64,000 nucleotides of DNA. Origin: Planctomycetota bacterium (GTDB lineage: Bacteria > Planctomycetota > Phycisphaerae > UBA1845 > UTPLA1). Location of the stretch: NCBI GenBank assembly GCA_016235815.1, contig JACRIM010000028.1, positions 92,106-156,105 of the forward strand. The letters are read 5' to 3'. Below are positions 43,652 to 52,889 of this stretch, in pieces; within the stretch, counting starts at the first letter, position 1; each line of letters starts with the position of its first letter. The position numbers and the translations under genes are program-made. Under the pieces are notes generated by a model that was not told the origin of the DNA, searched no databases, and worked only from the letters and a program-made list of their open reading frames with translations.

Positions 43652-43915
43652 ATGCAAGGTTCGGCGATTCAAGTTAATCAGCGCGTTCGCGTGACACAAA
43701 CCATACGCACGAGGACCGGCCCATGGAATTCGGCCGTCGAAGGTACCGTGCTGAGCATTTCGCCACAACCCACTGGTTCGTGGTTCGCCCACGGCAAGAA
43801 TGACCGCCTCTGGCTCAACCGGCTTCGATTGCTGAAAGATGACGGCGAGGTCGTCGAACTTATCCTCAGTCACGATACGGTCGTCTCACCCGTAAAGTCC
43901 GCGTCGAAGAACTGA
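43652..43915 (+). CDS. Small conserved-type beta-rich hypothetical protein
   Basis: 87 residues with AGGAA at good spacing before the ATG. The sequence alternates strands: VNQRVRVTQTIRTRTGPW, then EGTVLSISPQPTGSWFAHGK, NDRLWLNRLRLLKDDGEVVE. This suggests a small SH3-like or oligonucleotide/oligosaccharide-binding barrel. Similar short proteins with TGSWFAHGKNDRLWL-type cores occur in planctomycetes by my memory; function is unknown. It precedes the mutS2 gene by 69 bases on the same strand. Confidence 0.65.
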   Translation: MQGSAIQVNQRVRVTQTIRTRTGPWNSAVEGTVLSISPQPTGSWFAHGKNDRLWLNRLRLLKDDGEVVELILSHDTVVSPVKSASKN

Positions 43916-43984
43916 TCGATGACACAATCCGACGTGCCGCTTCAACCATCGGTGGCGGCCGGCAACATGCGATAAACTAGTTCC

Positions 43985-45904
43985 GTGGACGGACATACCC
44001 TCGAAAAGCTCGAGTTTGAACAAGTGCGCCGGATGGTGGCGCGGGAAGCGCAGTGCGCGCTGGGCCGCGCCCTTGCCATGCGAATCGCACCATCGAGATC
44101 ACTCTCGCAGGTTCAGGGCTGGCGAAATCAACTTCTACAATTCGAGGACTACGTTGCGTCACACGGGTTGCCACCCTTCGGCGGAATGCGCGACGTCCGC
44201 GATATGGTGAAACGAGCTGTTCCTCCGGCCAAGCTGGAGCCGCGGGAGTTTGCCGAGCTTTCGGAATCGCTGGCATCCATCGACAGCCTGCGGCGTTATT
44301 TCTCCTCACTGAGCGACTCACACGACTTGCTACGGAAACTCGCAGGCCGGCTCGGCGACTTCTCAGCGGTGAATGAACGCATCAACCGCGTCATCGATCA
44401 GCGCGGCCTCGTGCGCAATGATGCGAGCGAACGACTCGCCCGCATTCGTCAACAGATCGACGACGTGGTCCAGCGGATCCGCGATTGCTTCGATCGATTG
44501 CTCCGCCAAGGCTCCGTCACGAAATATCTGCAATACCCAAACGCCACGTTTCATGCTGATCGAATGGTCCTGCCGCTCAAGGCCGACCAGCGCGGGCGAA
44601 TCGCCGGCATCGTCCATCGCAGCAGTGACAGCGGGCAGACGCTCTTCGTCGAACCGGCCGAAGCCGTGGAACTCAACAACTCGCGCGTGAATCTGTTGCT
44701 GGAAGAACAGGAGGAGATCAACCGAATCCTCTGGGAACTCACCCACCTCGTTCATCTCAACCAACAGGAAATCCTGCGCACGCTGGATGCGGCGGCCGTG
44801 GTCGATCTGCTCTCCGCCAAGGTCAAGCTCGCCCGGCGGTTTTCGATGCACCTTCCCGAGATCAACGAGGGTCAGAAGCTTCTCCTTCGACAGGCGCGCA
44901 ATCCAATTTTGCTCGAACTCTTCGAAACGCCCCAGTCCGACGGCCCGCGTCGCGTCGTCGTCCCAATTGACGTACGCCTCGGAGACGATTTCGACATCAT
45001 GATGATCACCGGTCCGAACACCGGCGGCAAAACAGCGGCACTCAAAACAGTCGGTTTGCTGGTCCTGATGGCGCAATCGGGGCTGCCAATCCCGGCGGCC
45101 GATGGCTCGACCATGCCGGTCTTCGATGGTCTGTGGATCGACGTTGGTGACGAACAAAGCCTGGAGCAATCGCTGAGCACCTTCAGCGCCCACCTCGCCC
45201 GCATCCTCGACATCGTCCATCGTGCCCGAAAGCAGACGCTCGTGCTCCTCGATGAACTCGGCGCCGGTACCGACCCCGACGAAGGCGCGGCCATCGGTCG
45301 AGCCATCGTCGACCACCTGCTTTCCGCCGGTTGCCTCGCGATGATCACCACGCACCTCGGCGCGCTCAAGACCATCGGTTATCAGTCCAAACGCGTCGAC
45401 AATGCCGCCGTGCAGTTCGATGTGGAGAGCCTGCGGCCGCTCTACGATCTGCGAATCGGCGAGCCGGGCAACAGCAATGCCATCTCCATCGCTTCGCGCC
45501 TTGGTATGCCCAAGTCGCTGGTGCAGGCCGCGCGAAAACACCTTGCCGGTCAGCATCGCGCGTTGAATCGTGCGATCGCCGGAACGCTCCGATCGCGCCG
45601 GGAAGCCGAACGTGCCCGCCGCGATGCCGATCAGGCCCGCGCCGACGCCGCCCGTGCCACTCTCGCGGCGATGGATCAGGCCAAGGCGCTGGAAAAGCGA
45701 CAACAAATGTATGCCGCCTGGGTTGATCGCATTCTGAAATTACAGCCGGGCGACGGGGTTCACGTCACCAAGTTCGACGCCGCGGGTCGGATAGTCCGTG
45801 TCCGATTCGAACGACAAATGGCGACCGTCAACCTCGGCACCATGGATGTCGAAGTCCCCTTCTCCGAACTCGTTTTTCCGAACCCCGAGCCCAATCGCCC
45901 GTAG
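43985..45904 (+). CDS. MutS2-family ATPase lacking the Smr domain
   Basis: 639 residues from GTG 43985. The core/clamp region (about 1-320) is followed by the ABC-type ATPase with Walker A GPNTGGKTAALKT near 341, a signature-like STFSAHLARIL and Walker B LVLLDELGAGTDPDEG near 419. A coiled coil (about 530-580) then leads to a short KOW-like barrel (QPGDGVHVTKFDAAGRIVRV). Canonical MutS2 is about 780 residues and ends in an Smr nuclease domain; here the protein stops before it. MutS2 has been linked to recombination suppression and to rescue of collided ribosomes. Without Smr, cleavage activity would have to come from elsewhere. Confidence 0.9.
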   Translation: MDGHTLEKLEFEQVRRMVAREAQCALGRALAMRIAPSRSLSQVQGWRNQLLQFEDYVASHGLPPFGGMRDVRDMVKRAVPPAKLEPREFAELSESLASIDSLRRYFSSLSDSHDLLRKLAGRLGDFSAVNERINRVIDQRGLVRNDASERLARIRQQIDDVVQRIRDCFDRLLRQGSVTKYLQYPNATFHADRMVLPLKADQRGRIAGIVHRSSDSGQTLFVEPAEAVELNNSRVNLLLEEQEEINRILWELTHLVHLNQQEILRTLDAAAVVDLLSAKVKLARRFSMHLPEINEGQKLLLRQARNPILLELFETPQSDGPRRVVVPIDVRLGDDFDIMMITGPNTGGKTAALKTVGLLVLMAQSGLPIPAADGSTMPVFDGLWIDVGDEQSLEQSLSTFSAHLARILDIVHRARKQTLVLLDELGAGTDPDEGAAIGRAIVDHLLSAGCLAMITTHLGALKTIGYQSKRVDNAAVQFDVESLRPLYDLRIGEPGNSNAISIASRLGMPKSLVQAARKHLAGQHRALNRAIAGTLRSRREAERARRDADQARADAARATLAAMDQAKALEKRQQMYAAWVDRILKLQPGDGVHVTKFDAAGRIVRVRFERQMATVNLGTMDVEVPFSELVFPNPEPNRP

Positions 45905-46008
45905 AACCCCCGGCGGCACTCCGAAAAACGCCTCGACGGATTTGATTCACCCCCCCGGGGAGCGACTACAATCAGGGCGAGCCGCGAGGGTTCCATCGCG
46001 AGGGGTTT

Positions 46009-47073
46009 ATGGTTTCGGCAGTACTCATCACGTCCACGCTACTGATTGCGCTGTCGTGCATCCTGTGGAATCGGCTGCCCATCTGGTTCGCAAAGCCACT
46101 CCGCGATGTGCGCGCCGCTGAACTGGGGTTGCACGCCACCGCCGATGATCTTCGGCTCGTCGCCGATATCCTCAATGCGATGAATCAAGGTGTTGCCATG
46201 CGACTCCGACACCGCGGCAACTGGCTCGACGAATGCGACGCCGCCGCGCCGGAATGGCGGCCGATGATCGTAGAAGGCGCGGCGTTCGGATGTGGCGCGA
46301 TTCGCGCGACTTACAGTCGGAAATGGCGATCCATGCCGGACGAGTGGATGGCCGACCGCCCGCGTTACGCCACCGTCGGCCACATGGGTCTCGGCCTGTG
46401 GGGCGCATTTCGATTCGGCCGCGAGTTCGAGCAGTTCCTCCGCGTCGCGGATGGCTACGACCCGTGGCAGCGCAACGCCTGTCTCGATGGCTATGGTTTC
46501 AAATTCGCCCTGCTCGACTTTCCCCGAGATCGACGAAGTGTGACTCACCTTCATTCCATTCCCGGCTACTACCGACGCTCCGCCTTTCACGGCGTCGGCC
46601 GCGGCCTTTATCTTGCCTTTCTTTCCGATCGGCGCGGATTCATCGAAGCCGCCGCCGACTTTGCGCCGCATCACGATGGCGATGTCATCGAAGGAGCCGC
46701 GTTCTGTGCCGCGTATGTTCATATCGCCGACCCCCGGCGGGCCATCCGCTTCGTCCGCGCCATGCCGTTTGAGTGGCGCCCACACGCCCATCTGGGCTTG
46801 ACGCTCGGGCTTCGGGAAAGGGCACGAATTGATGCCGAGCATCACGCGACCAACGTCGCCGCGCTTCCGCGCGAATGGCGTGATTCGATCCACGCTGCAA
46901 TCGCGATGGCCGATGACCTGGAGCGCCGCATCCGACGCGATCATGCCGGCGGCGGCTACGGCCTTTGGCGCGATCAACTCATGGAAAAGCTTGCTGAGTC
47001 GCAGACGTGGGAAGCCGTCTATCACGACGGATTGGAAACGCGCTCCGACGGTGAAGGGGCCGTGCGCGGCTAA
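46009..47073 (+). CDS. DUF1702-like membrane-anchored protein
   Basis: 354 residues; GAGGGG lies 4 bases before the ATG. An N-terminal TM helix (about 3-24) precedes a soluble body. The body resembles DUF1702: EWRPMIVEGAAFGCGAIRA, YATVGHMGLGLWGAF, LDGYGFKFALLDFP and FHGVGRGLYLAFLSDRRGF. The same Gly-rich motif recurs as VIEGAAFCAAYVHIADP, implying two related halves. DUF1702 proteins appear in enediyne clusters and elsewhere without a settled function. I make this assignment from motif memory only. It converges on pyrB with a 12-base gap. Confidence 0.65.
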   Translation: MVSAVLITSTLLIALSCILWNRLPIWFAKPLRDVRAAELGLHATADDLRLVADILNAMNQGVAMRLRHRGNWLDECDAAAPEWRPMIVEGAAFGCGAIRATYSRKWRSMPDEWMADRPRYATVGHMGLGLWGAFRFGREFEQFLRVADGYDPWQRNACLDGYGFKFALLDFPRDRRSVTHLHSIPGYYRRSAFHGVGRGLYLAFLSDRRGFIEAAADFAPHHDGDVIEGAAFCAAYVHIADPRRAIRFVRAMPFEWRPHAHLGLTLGLRERARIDAEHHATNVAALPREWRDSIHAAIAMADDLERRIRRDHAGGGYGLWRDQLMEKLAESQTWEAVYHDGLETRSDGEGAVRG

Positions 47074-47085
47074 CGCAATTCGTTC

Positions 47086-48090
47086 TTAACTGTTTTCCGA
47101 AGCCTGCTTGCATAGGAACATCACGGCCATGCGCACCGCGAGGCCGTTGGTGACCTGCTTGAGCACCGCGCTCTTCTGACCGTCGGCGACGTCGCCCGAC
47201 ATTTCCACGCCGCGATTGATCGGGCCCGGGTGCATGACCAGCACATCCGGCTTGGCACGGCGCATCCGCTCATTGGTCAACCCAAAAAGCCGCGAGTATT
47301 CCTGCAAACTCGGGAACACGTTGCTCGACACACGCTCCTTCTGAATCCGCAACATATTGATGACGTCAAACTGATCGATCACCGCGTCGAAGTCGTGACA
47401 CAACCGCGCCCCCATGCTCTCGAATGCACGCGGCACCAGCGTCGTCGGCCCGACAAACGTCACCTCCGCGCCGAGTTTCAGCAGCCCATGCAGGTTCGAC
47501 CTCGCCACGCGGCTGTTCACCACATCGCCCACAATCGCCACCTTCAGGCCCGCAATCCTGCCCTTGGCCTGGCGCATGGTGTAGAGGTCGAGCAGTCCCT
47601 GCGTCGGATGTTCGTGCCGTCCATCGCCGGCGTTGATGACGCAGCACTTTACATTGCGGGCAATGAGGTGCGGAGCGCCCGCGGCCGGGTGGCGAACCAC
47701 GATGATGTCCACCCCCATCGCCTCGATGTTGCGCACGGTGTCGCGGAGGGATTCGCCCTTGTTTGACGAACTTGTCTTCTCGCTGAAATCGATAATGTCC
47801 GCGGAGAGCCGTTGCGCCGCGAGCGTAAAGCTCGTCTTGGTGCGCGTGGAGTCTTCATAAAACAAATTGACGACGACGCGACCGCGAAGGGCCGGCACTT
47901 TCTTCACACTGCGCGTCGAGACATCCTCAAAGGCCAGCGCCGTGTCGAGAACGAGTCGAATGTCATCCGCCGACAGACTTTCCAGCGACAGCAAATTGCG
48001 GTGCGGCCATACGCCCGGACCGCCCGGAGCGGAATGCGCCTCGGCGACCAGTCGCTTGGCATCTAGTACCGGGTTCGTCGGTCCGCTCAT
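47086..48090 (-). CDS. pyrB: Aspartate carbamoyltransferase catalytic chain
   Basis: 334 residues. The carbamoyl-phosphate motif YEDSTRTKTSF, the active-site GDGRHEHPTQGLLDLYT region and the HPGPINRGVEM aspartate-binding loop are all conserved. It makes carbamoyl aspartate, the committed step of pyrimidine synthesis. Its start overlaps the pyrR stop by 4 bases, so the two are translationally coupled. No pyrI, and no pyrC downstream: the order ends against a convergent gene. Confidence 0.96.
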   Translation of the reverse strand: MSGPTNPVLDAKRLVAEAHSAPGGPGVWPHRNLLSLESLSADDIRLVLDTALAFEDVSTRSVKKVPALRGRVVVNLFYEDSTRTKTSFTLAAQRLSADIIDFSEKTSSSNKGESLRDTVRNIEAMGVDIIVVRHPAAGAPHLIARNVKCCVINAGDGRHEHPTQGLLDLYTMRQAKGRIAGLKVAIVGDVVNSRVARSNLHGLLKLGAEVTFVGPTTLVPRAFESMGARLCHDFDAVIDQFDVINMLRIQKERVSSNVFPSLQEYSRLFGLTNERMRRAKPDVLVMHPGPINRGVEMSGDVADGQKSAVLKQVTNGLAVRMAVMFLCKQASENS

Positions 48091-48608
48091 GCGTCCACAT
48101 CCACGCGGTCTTCGCCGCTGCCTTCACGTAATGATACCCGCACATGCTCGTGGTCGGAGTCCGTCTTCACGCCCACAAAGTCCGCCTGAATCGGCAGTTC
48201 GCGCCCGCCACGATCCACCAGCACCGCCAGACGAATCACCTTGGGACGCCCCAAGTCCATAATCGCATCGAGCGCCGCCCGAATCGAACGGCCCGTGTAC
48301 AGCACGTCGTCCACGAGGATCAAATAATGACCGGCCACATCAAAATCAATCTCCGTCGTGCGCACCACGGCCGCCGGGCCGATCTCGGCGAGGTCATCCC
48401 GATAGAGCGTGATGTCCAGCGAACCATAGGCCACGCCATGAACGCCGTGCGATTCGAGCAGTGGAATCAGTCGCCGGGCAAGTTCATCGCCGCGCCGACG
48501 AATTCCGACGACCGCCACAGGGCACCCCGGCGGAATCGCCGCGGAAATCTCCTGCGCCATCCGCTGGAGGGTCAGCCGAATACCTGTTTCGTCGAGGAGT
48601 ACATTCAT
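48087..48608 (-). CDS. pyrR: PyrR bifunctional regulator / uracil phosphoribosyltransferase
   Basis: 173 residues from ATG 48608; a GTG at 48632 in frame is possible, neither has a strong ribosome-binding site. The phosphoribosyltransferase fold shows the PRPP loop VDDVLYTGRSIRAALDA and the N-terminal GIRRRGDELA. In Gram-positives PyrR binds pyr mRNA and controls attenuation when UMP is high. Here the leader before the gene is only about 100 bases, shared with the divergent cysteine-synthase-like gene. I could not identify a PyrR-binding loop in it. The overlap with pyrB supports joint regulation. Confidence 0.93.
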   Translation of the reverse strand: MNVLLDETGIRLTLQRMAQEISAAIPPGCPVAVVGIRRRGDELARRLIPLLESHGVHGVAYGSLDITLYRDDLAEIGPAAVVRTTEIDFDVAGHYLILVDDVLYTGRSIRAALDAIMDLGRPKVIRLAVLVDRGGRELPIQADFVGVKTDSDHEHVRVSLREGSGEDRVDVDA

Positions 48609-48711
48609 GGCGTTCACTTGTGAAGGTAGCACGGCGACGGAGAATTGTCGAAGTAGAGGAAGCGCCCGTCACACCCCGCCTGCGAAACCGGATTTCGTTA
48701 CCATACCCGCC

Positions 48712-49719
48712 ATGCCACAGGCCGCTCTCAATTCGCTCAACGCCCTCATCGGCTCAACCCCTCTGCTTGAGATTTCATACACACTCGACGGCAAGCCCGG
48801 TCAGATCTACGCCAAGTACGAGATCATGAATCTCACCGGCAGCGTCAAAGACCGCATGGCCGCCTACATCATTCGCTGCGCCTACGAATCCGGTGAACTC
48901 CAGCGCGGCGACCCCATTGTCGAAGCGTCGAGCGGCAACACGGGCATCTCCTTTGCTGCGGTCGGCCGGGCACTGGGCCACCCCGTGCGTATCTACATGC
49001 CAAACTGGATGAGCCATGAACGCGTCCAACTCATGCAGAACTACGGCGCCGAAGTCGTGCCTGTCTCCAGCGAGCAAGGTGGCTTTCTCGGCTCCATCGC
49101 GATGTCAGAGTCATTCGCAAAAGAGAATCCGCGCGTCTTCCAGCCGAAGCAGTTCTCCAACGACGCAAACATCGACGCTCACTACAGCGCGACCGGTCCC
49201 GAAATCGAACGCCAACTGGCCGCCTTCGAACGCAAAGCGGATGCCTTCGTGGCCGGCGTCGGCACCGGCGGAACCGTCATGGGGGTTGGCCGCTATTTGC
49301 GCCGCGATGGTCGCCGCGTTCGCGTGCACCCGCTCGAACCGGCCAACTCGCCGACGCTGCGAACCGGGCACAAAGTCGGTAAACACCGCATTCAGGGAAT
49401 CTCCGACGAATTCATTCCGGCCATCGTCGACCTGAACGAACTGGACCCCGTCGTCGACGTCTGGGATGGCGATGCCATATTGATGGCACAGTCTTTGGCT
49501 CGGACGCTGGGTCTGGCCGTCGGAATTTCTTCGGGAGCGAACGTCCTCGGCGCGATGCGCCTCGCCGCCGAGATCGGCTCGCACGCGACCGTCGTCACCA
49601 TTCTCCCCGACTCGAACAAGAAGTACCTTTCGACCGACCTCTGCCGCGATGAACCAGCCCGGGACGACTATCTCTCACCCCGTATCAATCTGACCGGGTT
49701 TCGCGCGGTCCGGAATTGA
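48712..49719 (+). CDS. Cysteine synthase-family PLP enzyme
   Basis: 335 residues from ATG 48712. The PLP-binding Lys is in LTGSVKDRMA (about residue 41), the phosphate/substrate loop is EASSGNTGISFA, and the Gly-rich PLP phosphate site is VGTGGTVMGVG. This fits the CysK/CysM group that makes cysteine from O-acetyl- or O-phosphoserine; cystathionine beta-synthase-like specificity is also possible. There is no regulatory CBS domain. The C-terminus (LPDSNKKYLSTDLCRDE) is close to CysM/PLP lyases of Actinobacteria and Planctomycetes. It is divergent from pyrR. Confidence 0.88.
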   Translation: MPQAALNSLNALIGSTPLLEISYTLDGKPGQIYAKYEIMNLTGSVKDRMAAYIIRCAYESGELQRGDPIVEASSGNTGISFAAVGRALGHPVRIYMPNWMSHERVQLMQNYGAEVVPVSSEQGGFLGSIAMSESFAKENPRVFQPKQFSNDANIDAHYSATGPEIERQLAAFERKADAFVAGVGTGGTVMGVGRYLRRDGRRVRVHPLEPANSPTLRTGHKVGKHRIQGISDEFIPAIVDLNELDPVVDVWDGDAILMAQSLARTLGLAVGISSGANVLGAMRLAAEIGSHATVVTILPDSNKKYLSTDLCRDEPARDDYLSPRINLTGFRAVRN

Positions 49720-49773
49720 GTTTCGATCACCAAGCCCTCCCTCCGTCTCAGAATTGCGACTTTCTCGCCCGTG

Positions 49774-49789
49774 TGGTCCGGGACTTGCA
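49774..49789 (+). promoter_or_regulatory. Candidate sigma-54 promoter upstream of the NtrB-like kinase
   Basis: TGGTCCG-GGAC-TTGCA has a complete -12 element and a -24 element with two mismatches (TC for CA). GG and GC are 10 bases apart. The kinase ATG is 224 bases downstream. A sigma-70-like TATAAT (49851-49856) also lies in the leader, so both forms of polymerase may be used. Confidence 0.5.
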
Positions 49790-50012
49790 TCCTAATGGGG
49801 GTGTATGTCTCGGGTTTTCGGTTCCTAACTGACGCCCAGACATGACGTTGTATAATCAGGGGGCGGCGAAACGGCCGCATCGGGTGGAGTAGAAACCTAT
49901 GAAATCGTGACCGGGTACACGGTTAGGCCGTGCGTAAACGCACAGATGTGCCATCACCGGAACACGTAACGGATTTTAAGGTCCCACCCCCTCGGCTACT
50001 TGGAGTGCCCCC

Positions 50013-51395
50013 ATGTTTCGACTTCGCTGGTTTCACGCCGTCGTGGTGCTGGCGTTGCTTGAGGTGGTGGTCATCTTGCTCAGCCTGGAACTCCATCGCC
50101 AAACCTTCCGAAACGTCGGCCGACTCGCCGAGGCCATGACGCGCTTCAAAGAGCGCGACCGTTGGTTCGACCGCGCCGAACAGTGTGTTCTGGAACTGAA
50201 CGCACCGGGCAACAACGTCTTCGCCACCATGGACGTCGCCCACGAACGCGCCCAGCTTCAGCAGGCGCTGCGCAAGGTCGGCGCCCTCTTCGAAGCGGCC
50301 ACGTTGCACAACCTCTCCACGACCCGGCTCGAGCAGACGACCGCCCAAATGGTGAAGACCGCCGACGAAGTGTTCGAAAACTTTGAACGCAGCCACGCAC
50401 CCGGCGCGGCATCCGATGTGCAGCGCGCCGCCGGCCTGAAAGCGACTGACGCCATGTCGCGCATGGACGCGCTTCAGATGCAGGCCATGCGGGAAATCGG
50501 GATCATCAAGGAACTGTCCGGCGGCGACATCAAGGAACTCGTTGACGAATTCGAGGCCGATCTGCAGTCGCGCGTGGTCTACGAGCGATACTTCATCGCG
50601 AGTTTCTTCCTCCTGCTCGTCGGCATTCTCTGGGTCGGCTGGCGACTGCAAAGCGTCCACCAGGCCCTGGAGTTGGAGCGACGCCGCGTTGAAGAAGAAC
50701 GCCGCGAACGCCTCGCCGCCATTGGCGAGCTGTGCTCCAGCGTGGCCCACGGTATTCGCAATCCCCTCGCTGCGATTCGCAGTTCAACTCAACTCACGCT
50801 GGAACTCGGCCAACTCGACGAGAACTCGCGAAATCGACTGAAAGATATCCTGGCCGAAGGCGGCCGCCTCGGCGATCGCGTCACCGGCCTGCTCAATATC
50901 GCCAAGGCGAATCGGACCGGCTTCACCGACCTTGAGCTGCGCGACGTGGTCGAAATGGCCGCCAACAGCGTTCGAATCGAATGCGAACGGCGAAACCTCC
51001 AACTTCGCGTTCAGTTACCCGCCGCGCCAATTCAGGTCCGAGGAGATCGCCGCCAACTGGAACAAGCCGTAATCGAATTGGTCTCCAACGCCATTGAACA
51101 TTCTCCGCCCGGCAAAACCATTGATGTCGCCGTGTCGCGTGCATCGCAGAACGGCCACGCCGAGATTCGCGTGCGAGATCAGGGCGCCGGCGTATCGGAG
51201 GACGTACGAGAGCGAGTGTTCGATCTCTTTTTCACTACGAAGGAAAGCGGAACCGGCATCGGCCTCGCTACGGTGAAACGCGTGGCCCGCCTGCACGGCG
51301 GCGACGTCGAACTGGACACGCTCTCCCGCAACGGCGGCGCGTGTTTCGTCTGGACGTTACCGCTCGTAATGCCGGACAAGATCAAAGACGCCTGA
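50013..51395 (+). CDS. NtrB-type membrane sensor histidine kinase
   Basis: 460 residues. A TM helix (about 8-26) and a second (about 193-213) bracket a helical periplasmic sensor of about 165 residues without recognisable fold. HisKA follows directly (no HAMP), with the phosphorylated His in SSVAHGIRNPLAAIRSS near residue 246. Then the ATPase domain has the N-box ELVSNAIEHSP, G1 DQGAGVS and G2 GTGIGLA. It would phosphorylate the NtrC-type regulator that begins 76 bases later. A sigma-54-like promoter precedes it, suggesting autoregulation. Confidence 0.92.
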   Translation: MFRLRWFHAVVVLALLEVVVILLSLELHRQTFRNVGRLAEAMTRFKERDRWFDRAEQCVLELNAPGNNVFATMDVAHERAQLQQALRKVGALFEAATLHNLSTTRLEQTTAQMVKTADEVFENFERSHAPGAASDVQRAAGLKATDAMSRMDALQMQAMREIGIIKELSGGDIKELVDEFEADLQSRVVYERYFIASFFLLLVGILWVGWRLQSVHQALELERRRVEEERRERLAAIGELCSSVAHGIRNPLAAIRSSTQLTLELGQLDENSRNRLKDILAEGGRLGDRVTGLLNIAKANRTGFTDLELRDVVEMAANSVRIECERRNLQLRVQLPAAPIQVRGDRRQLEQAVIELVSNAIEHSPPGKTIDVAVSRASQNGHAEIRVRDQGAGVSEDVRERVFDLFFTTKESGTGIGLATVKRVARLHGGDVELDTLSRNGGACFVWTLPLVMPDKIKDA

Positions 51396-51470
51396 ACGGG
51401 CGTCAGGGGAATTGTGTGAGTCGATGGCTCTGTCCTCGATTCAGGAACCTTGAATTGTGAGGGTGGCATC

Positions 51471-52889
51471 ATGCCGCGAATATTGATCGTCGAAGATGAA
51501 CACGTGTTGGCCCGAAACCTTCAGGAGAAGCTCGGGGCCAATGGATTTCAGGTCGCCCTGGCCCACAACGGCCGCGACGCCATGACCGCCGTCGCGTCAC
51601 TCCTGCCCGACGTGATCCTGCTGGACGTTCGCCTGCCCGACACCGACGGCATCGCGCTTCTGCCGAAGCTCAAAGGCGAGTGCACAACCGCCACCGTCAT
51701 TGTCATGACGGCGCACGGCAACGAGCGCATCGCCGTCGATGCCATGAAGGCGGGAGCCTTTGAATACCTGACCAAACCGATCGACCTGGACGAGCTGGCG
51801 TTGACCGTCCAGCGCGCCGTCGAACATCAGCAAATGGCGGACAACCTGCGGTTCCTGCGAAATCAGGAAGCCGACTCAAGCGGCCTGGATCGAATCGTCG
51901 GTACCTCCGAATCCACGCAAGCCCTAAAAGAGACGATCCGAAAGCTCGGCCGCACCGAAGCCTTCGCCCGGCCCGACGCGCCAACCGTTCTCATCACCGG
52001 CGAAACCGGTACCGGCAAGGACCTCGCCGCCCGCGCCATTCACTATTGCGGCCCGCGTAAGGACAAGCCCTTCATTCACGTGAACTGCACGGCCCTGCCG
52101 GCCAACCTGTTCGAGTCGGAATTGTTCGGCCATTTGCGCGGCGCGTTCACGAGTGCCAATCAATCCAAGCGTGGACTGTTCGAAGTCGCTCACGGCGGCA
52201 CGATCTTCCTCGACGAAATCGGGCACCTCGACATGGCCATGCAGGCAAAACTGCTTCAGGCCATCGAGACCCGCGAGATCCGCCCCGTCGGAGCAACCGA
52301 GGCCCGGGCCATCAATGTTCACATCATCGCCGCGACGAATCGCAACCTGCCGGCGGCCGTCGAGTCGGGTGAGTTCCGGCGCGACCTCTACCACCGGCTG
52401 CGTGTCATTGAGATCAGCATCGAGCCGCTTCGCAATCGACGACAGGACATCCAGCTACTCGTACGGCATTTTCTCGACAAGCACTGTGCCCGGTTCGGTA
52501 TGCGATCGAAGACCGTCAGCCGGGAGGCCATGAGCGCACTCATGGCCCACGATTGGCCGGGCAATGTTCGCGAGCTGAGCCACCTTGTCGAAAGCACCGT
52601 CCTGCAGATCGAAGATGATGAACTCCAGGCCCATGACCTGCACCTCAGCGAACCGAAGGTCGGCGACAACGGCGATCTCCGCGTCGACGTGGTCGGCGGC
52701 CCGACCATCGTGGTCGACTTCGAGCGAGGGGAACCCAAGCTCGACGACATCGAGCACGCCATCCTCATGGCCGCCTTTGAGTACACCGGCCACAACCTGA
52801 GCCGGGCCGCTCGTATCCTTGGGATCACGCGCGAGGCCCTTCGTTATCGACTGAACCGAATGTCGGAGACCGCGCGTGGCGATGCGTAA
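51471..52889 (+). CDS. NtrC-family sigma-54 response regulator (GAFTSA variant)
   Basis: 472 residues from ATG 51471 (GAGGGTGG upstream). The receiver (about 1-120) has VEDEH, the phosphorylated Asp in ILLDVRLPD and Lys in LTKPID. The AAA+ domain (about 145-390) has Walker A GETGTGKD near 180 and Walker [12 protein letters not shown]. The sigma-54-contacting loop reads GAFTSA (224-229) instead of GAFTGA. The Fis-type helix-turn-helix is at the C-terminus (NLSRAARILGITREALRYRL). It should activate sigma-54 promoters as a hexamer after phosphorylation by the adjacent kinase. The stop overlaps the next gene by 14 bases. Confidence 0.94.
   Translation: MPRILIVEDEHVLARNLQEKLGANGFQVALAHNGRDAMTAVASLLPDVILLDVRLPDTDGIALLPKLKGECTTATVIVMTAHGNERIAVDAMKAGAFEYLTKPIDLDELALTVQRAVEHQQMADNLRFLRNQEADSSGLDRIVGTSESTQALKETIRKLGRTEAFARPDAPTVLITGETGTGKDLAARAIHYCGPRKDKPFIHVNCTALPANLFESELFGHLRGAFTSANQSKRGLFEVAHGGTIFLDEIGHLDMAMQAKLLQAIETREIRPVGATEARAINVHIIAATNRNLPAAVESGEFRRDLYHRLRVIEISIEPLRNRRQDIQLLVRHFLDKHCARFGMRSKTVSREAMSALMAHDWPGNVRELSHLVESTVLQIEDDELQAHDLHLSEPKVGDNGDLRVDVVGGPTIVVDFERGEPKLDDIEHAILMAAFEYTGHNLSRAARILGITREALRYRLNRMSETARGDA

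Noticed and set aside
44363..45706. 447-codon frame opposite mutS2
   Set aside because: Antisense shadow of a protein with intact Walker motifs; no family resemblance.
46039..47025. 328-codon minus-strand frame opposite the DUF1702-like gene
   Set aside because: The plus frame has a TM helix, ribosome-binding site and repeated DUF1702-like motifs; the minus frame has none.
49857..50012. Possible riboswitch before the NtrB-like kinase
   Set aside because: Small stems such as GTGCG-TAAA-CGCAC are present, but the region did not match any riboswitch consensus I could recall.
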